From: Hydrogenothermaceae bacterium
GTDB lineage: Bacteria; Aquificota; Aquificia; Aquificales; Hydrogenothermaceae
Direction: 5' to 3'
DNA length: 5,727 nucleotides
Assembly: GCA_015490675.1 (NCBI GenBank)
Contig: WFXI01000136.1
Location: 1-5,727, forward strand
The notes under the pieces were generated by a model. The model ran no database searches. It had not been told where the DNA came from and worked only from the letters and a program-made list of their open reading frames with translations. Both the position numbers and the translations under genes were made by a program. This document shows, piece by piece, positions 5,123-5,727 of the stretch. Within the stretch, counting starts at the first letter, position 1. Every line of letters begins with the position of its first letter.

Positions 5123-5727
5123 ATGCAGACGATTGTAAAACCGAAACCATTTGTAAAATGGGCAGGTGGGAAGAGGCAAATTGTAGATATACTTATCAAG
5201 GAAGTACCTCCAGAATTCAACACATACATAGAGCCATTTGTAGGAGGTGGTGCATTATTATTTGAACTGCTTCCCAAAAAAGCTATAATAAACGATGTAA
5301 ACTCAGAATTGATAAATGCCTATCTGGTTATAAAAAATTTCCCAGAACTATTAATAAAAAGTCTAAAAAAACACAAAAATGAAGAAGAATACTACTACAA
5401 AATAAGAGCATTAGACCCTAATAAACTATCCCCTGTAGAGAGGGCAAGCAGATTTATTTATTTAAATAAAACCTGTTTTAATGGTCTGTATAGAGAGAAC
5501 TCAAATGGGCAATTTAATGTACCTTTTGGTAAATATAAAACTCCAAAAATAGTAGATGAAGAAAACATAAAAATAGTATCGGAATATCTAAACACAGCAG
5601 ATATAACTATTTTTAACAGTGACTATAAAGAAGTTTGTAAACTGGCAAAAAAAGGTGATTTTGTATATTTAGACCCACCCTATCATCCACTAAGTAAAAC
5701 ATCTTCATTTACAAAATACACAAAATA
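5123..5727 (+). CDS. Dam/DpnIIA-type DNA adenine N6-methyltransferase (3' end outside window)
   Basis: The frame is open from ATG 5123 to the window edge: 201 residues of what is usually a protein of about 270-290 aa. It transfers a methyl group from S-adenosylmethionine to N6 of adenine in DNA. Motifs in order, in the alpha-class arrangement: FVKWAGGKRQ (10-19, motif X), IEPFVGGGALLFEL (36-49, motif I, AdoMet binding), INDVNSELINAY (56-67), an N-FNGLYR-N--GQFNVPFGKYK region (about 119-143), and catalytic DPPY (184-187, motif IV). The text resembles M.DpnIIA and Dam closely, which predicts GATC as target; other Dam relatives have different sites, so specificity is inference. It is the second gene of a unit with the 195-aa protein. 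The final third, including motifs V-VIII, is cut off. The cognate endonuclease is expected downstream. Very sure of family. Confidence 0.93.
   Translation, partial: MQTIVKPKPFVKWAGGKRQIVDILIKEVPPEFNTYIEPFVGGGALLFELLPKKAIINDVNSELINAYLVIKNFPELLIKSLKKHKNEEEYYYKIRALDPNKLSPVERASRFIYLNKTCFNGLYRENSNGQFNVPFGKYKTPKIVDEENIKIVSEYLNTADITIFNSDYKEVCKLAKKGDFVYLDPPYHPLSKTSSFTKYTK

Noticed and set aside
1..5727. CRISPR array, tRNA, rRNA, insertion sequence or attachment site
   Set aside because: No spaced direct repeats, cloverleaf, transposase motifs or terminal inverted repeats were seen on either strand.

Overview
The window is low-G+C, bacterial-looking DNA. Its proteins are rich in Lys, Glu and Ile. A c-di-GMP phosphodiesterase sits behind a sigma-28-type promoter, which fits a flagellated, possibly thermophilic bacterium. 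My impression is a lineage such as the Aquificota (Persephonella or Sulfurihydrogenibium-like), but that rests on composition and gene style, not on any search.

Layout, left to right. (1) Bases 1-1458, + strand: the body of an APC-superfamily amino-acid permease. It lacks its first transmembrane segment, so the gene very probably begins left of the window. It carries an unusual cytoplasmic tail that looks like a catalytically dead nucleotidyltransferase fold. (2) Only 17 bp further on, and convergent, is a large - strand gene ending at 1476. It reads as a multi-sensor c-di-GMP phosphodiesterase: DosC-like globin, CZB-like zinc site, degenerate GGDEF-like region, then an intact EAL domain. A candidate FliA (sigma-28) promoter lies just upstream, and an internal GTG with a strong Shine-Dalgarno is the better start. 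(3) Bases 3573-3734 are a divergent regulatory region. It holds the FliA-type promoter, a hairpin plus T-run on the + strand, and an inverted repeat abutting the next gene's ribosome binding site. (4) Bases 3735-4433, +: a stand-alone class I glutamine amidotransferase of the GMP-synthase-like group. (5) Bases 4434-4533 are an A/T-rich spacer with a perfect 14-bp tandem repeat. (6) Bases 4534-5121, +: a 195-aa protein I do not recognise, followed after one base by (7) 5123 to the window end, a DpnIIA/Dam-type adenine methyltransferase cut off by the window edge. Items 6 and 7 look like the left part of a type II restriction-modification locus, with the endonuclease expected to the right.

How they fit together: the permease, phosphodiesterase and amidotransferase are on different transcription units and show no obvious common pathway. 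The strongest biology is the phosphodiesterase, which could link O2 or other gas sensing and zinc or oxidant sensing to c-di-GMP breakdown in step with flagellar gene expression. The second is the GATC-type methylase locus, supported by a marked shortage of GATC in the window (3 sites seen, against about 10 CATG of the same composition).
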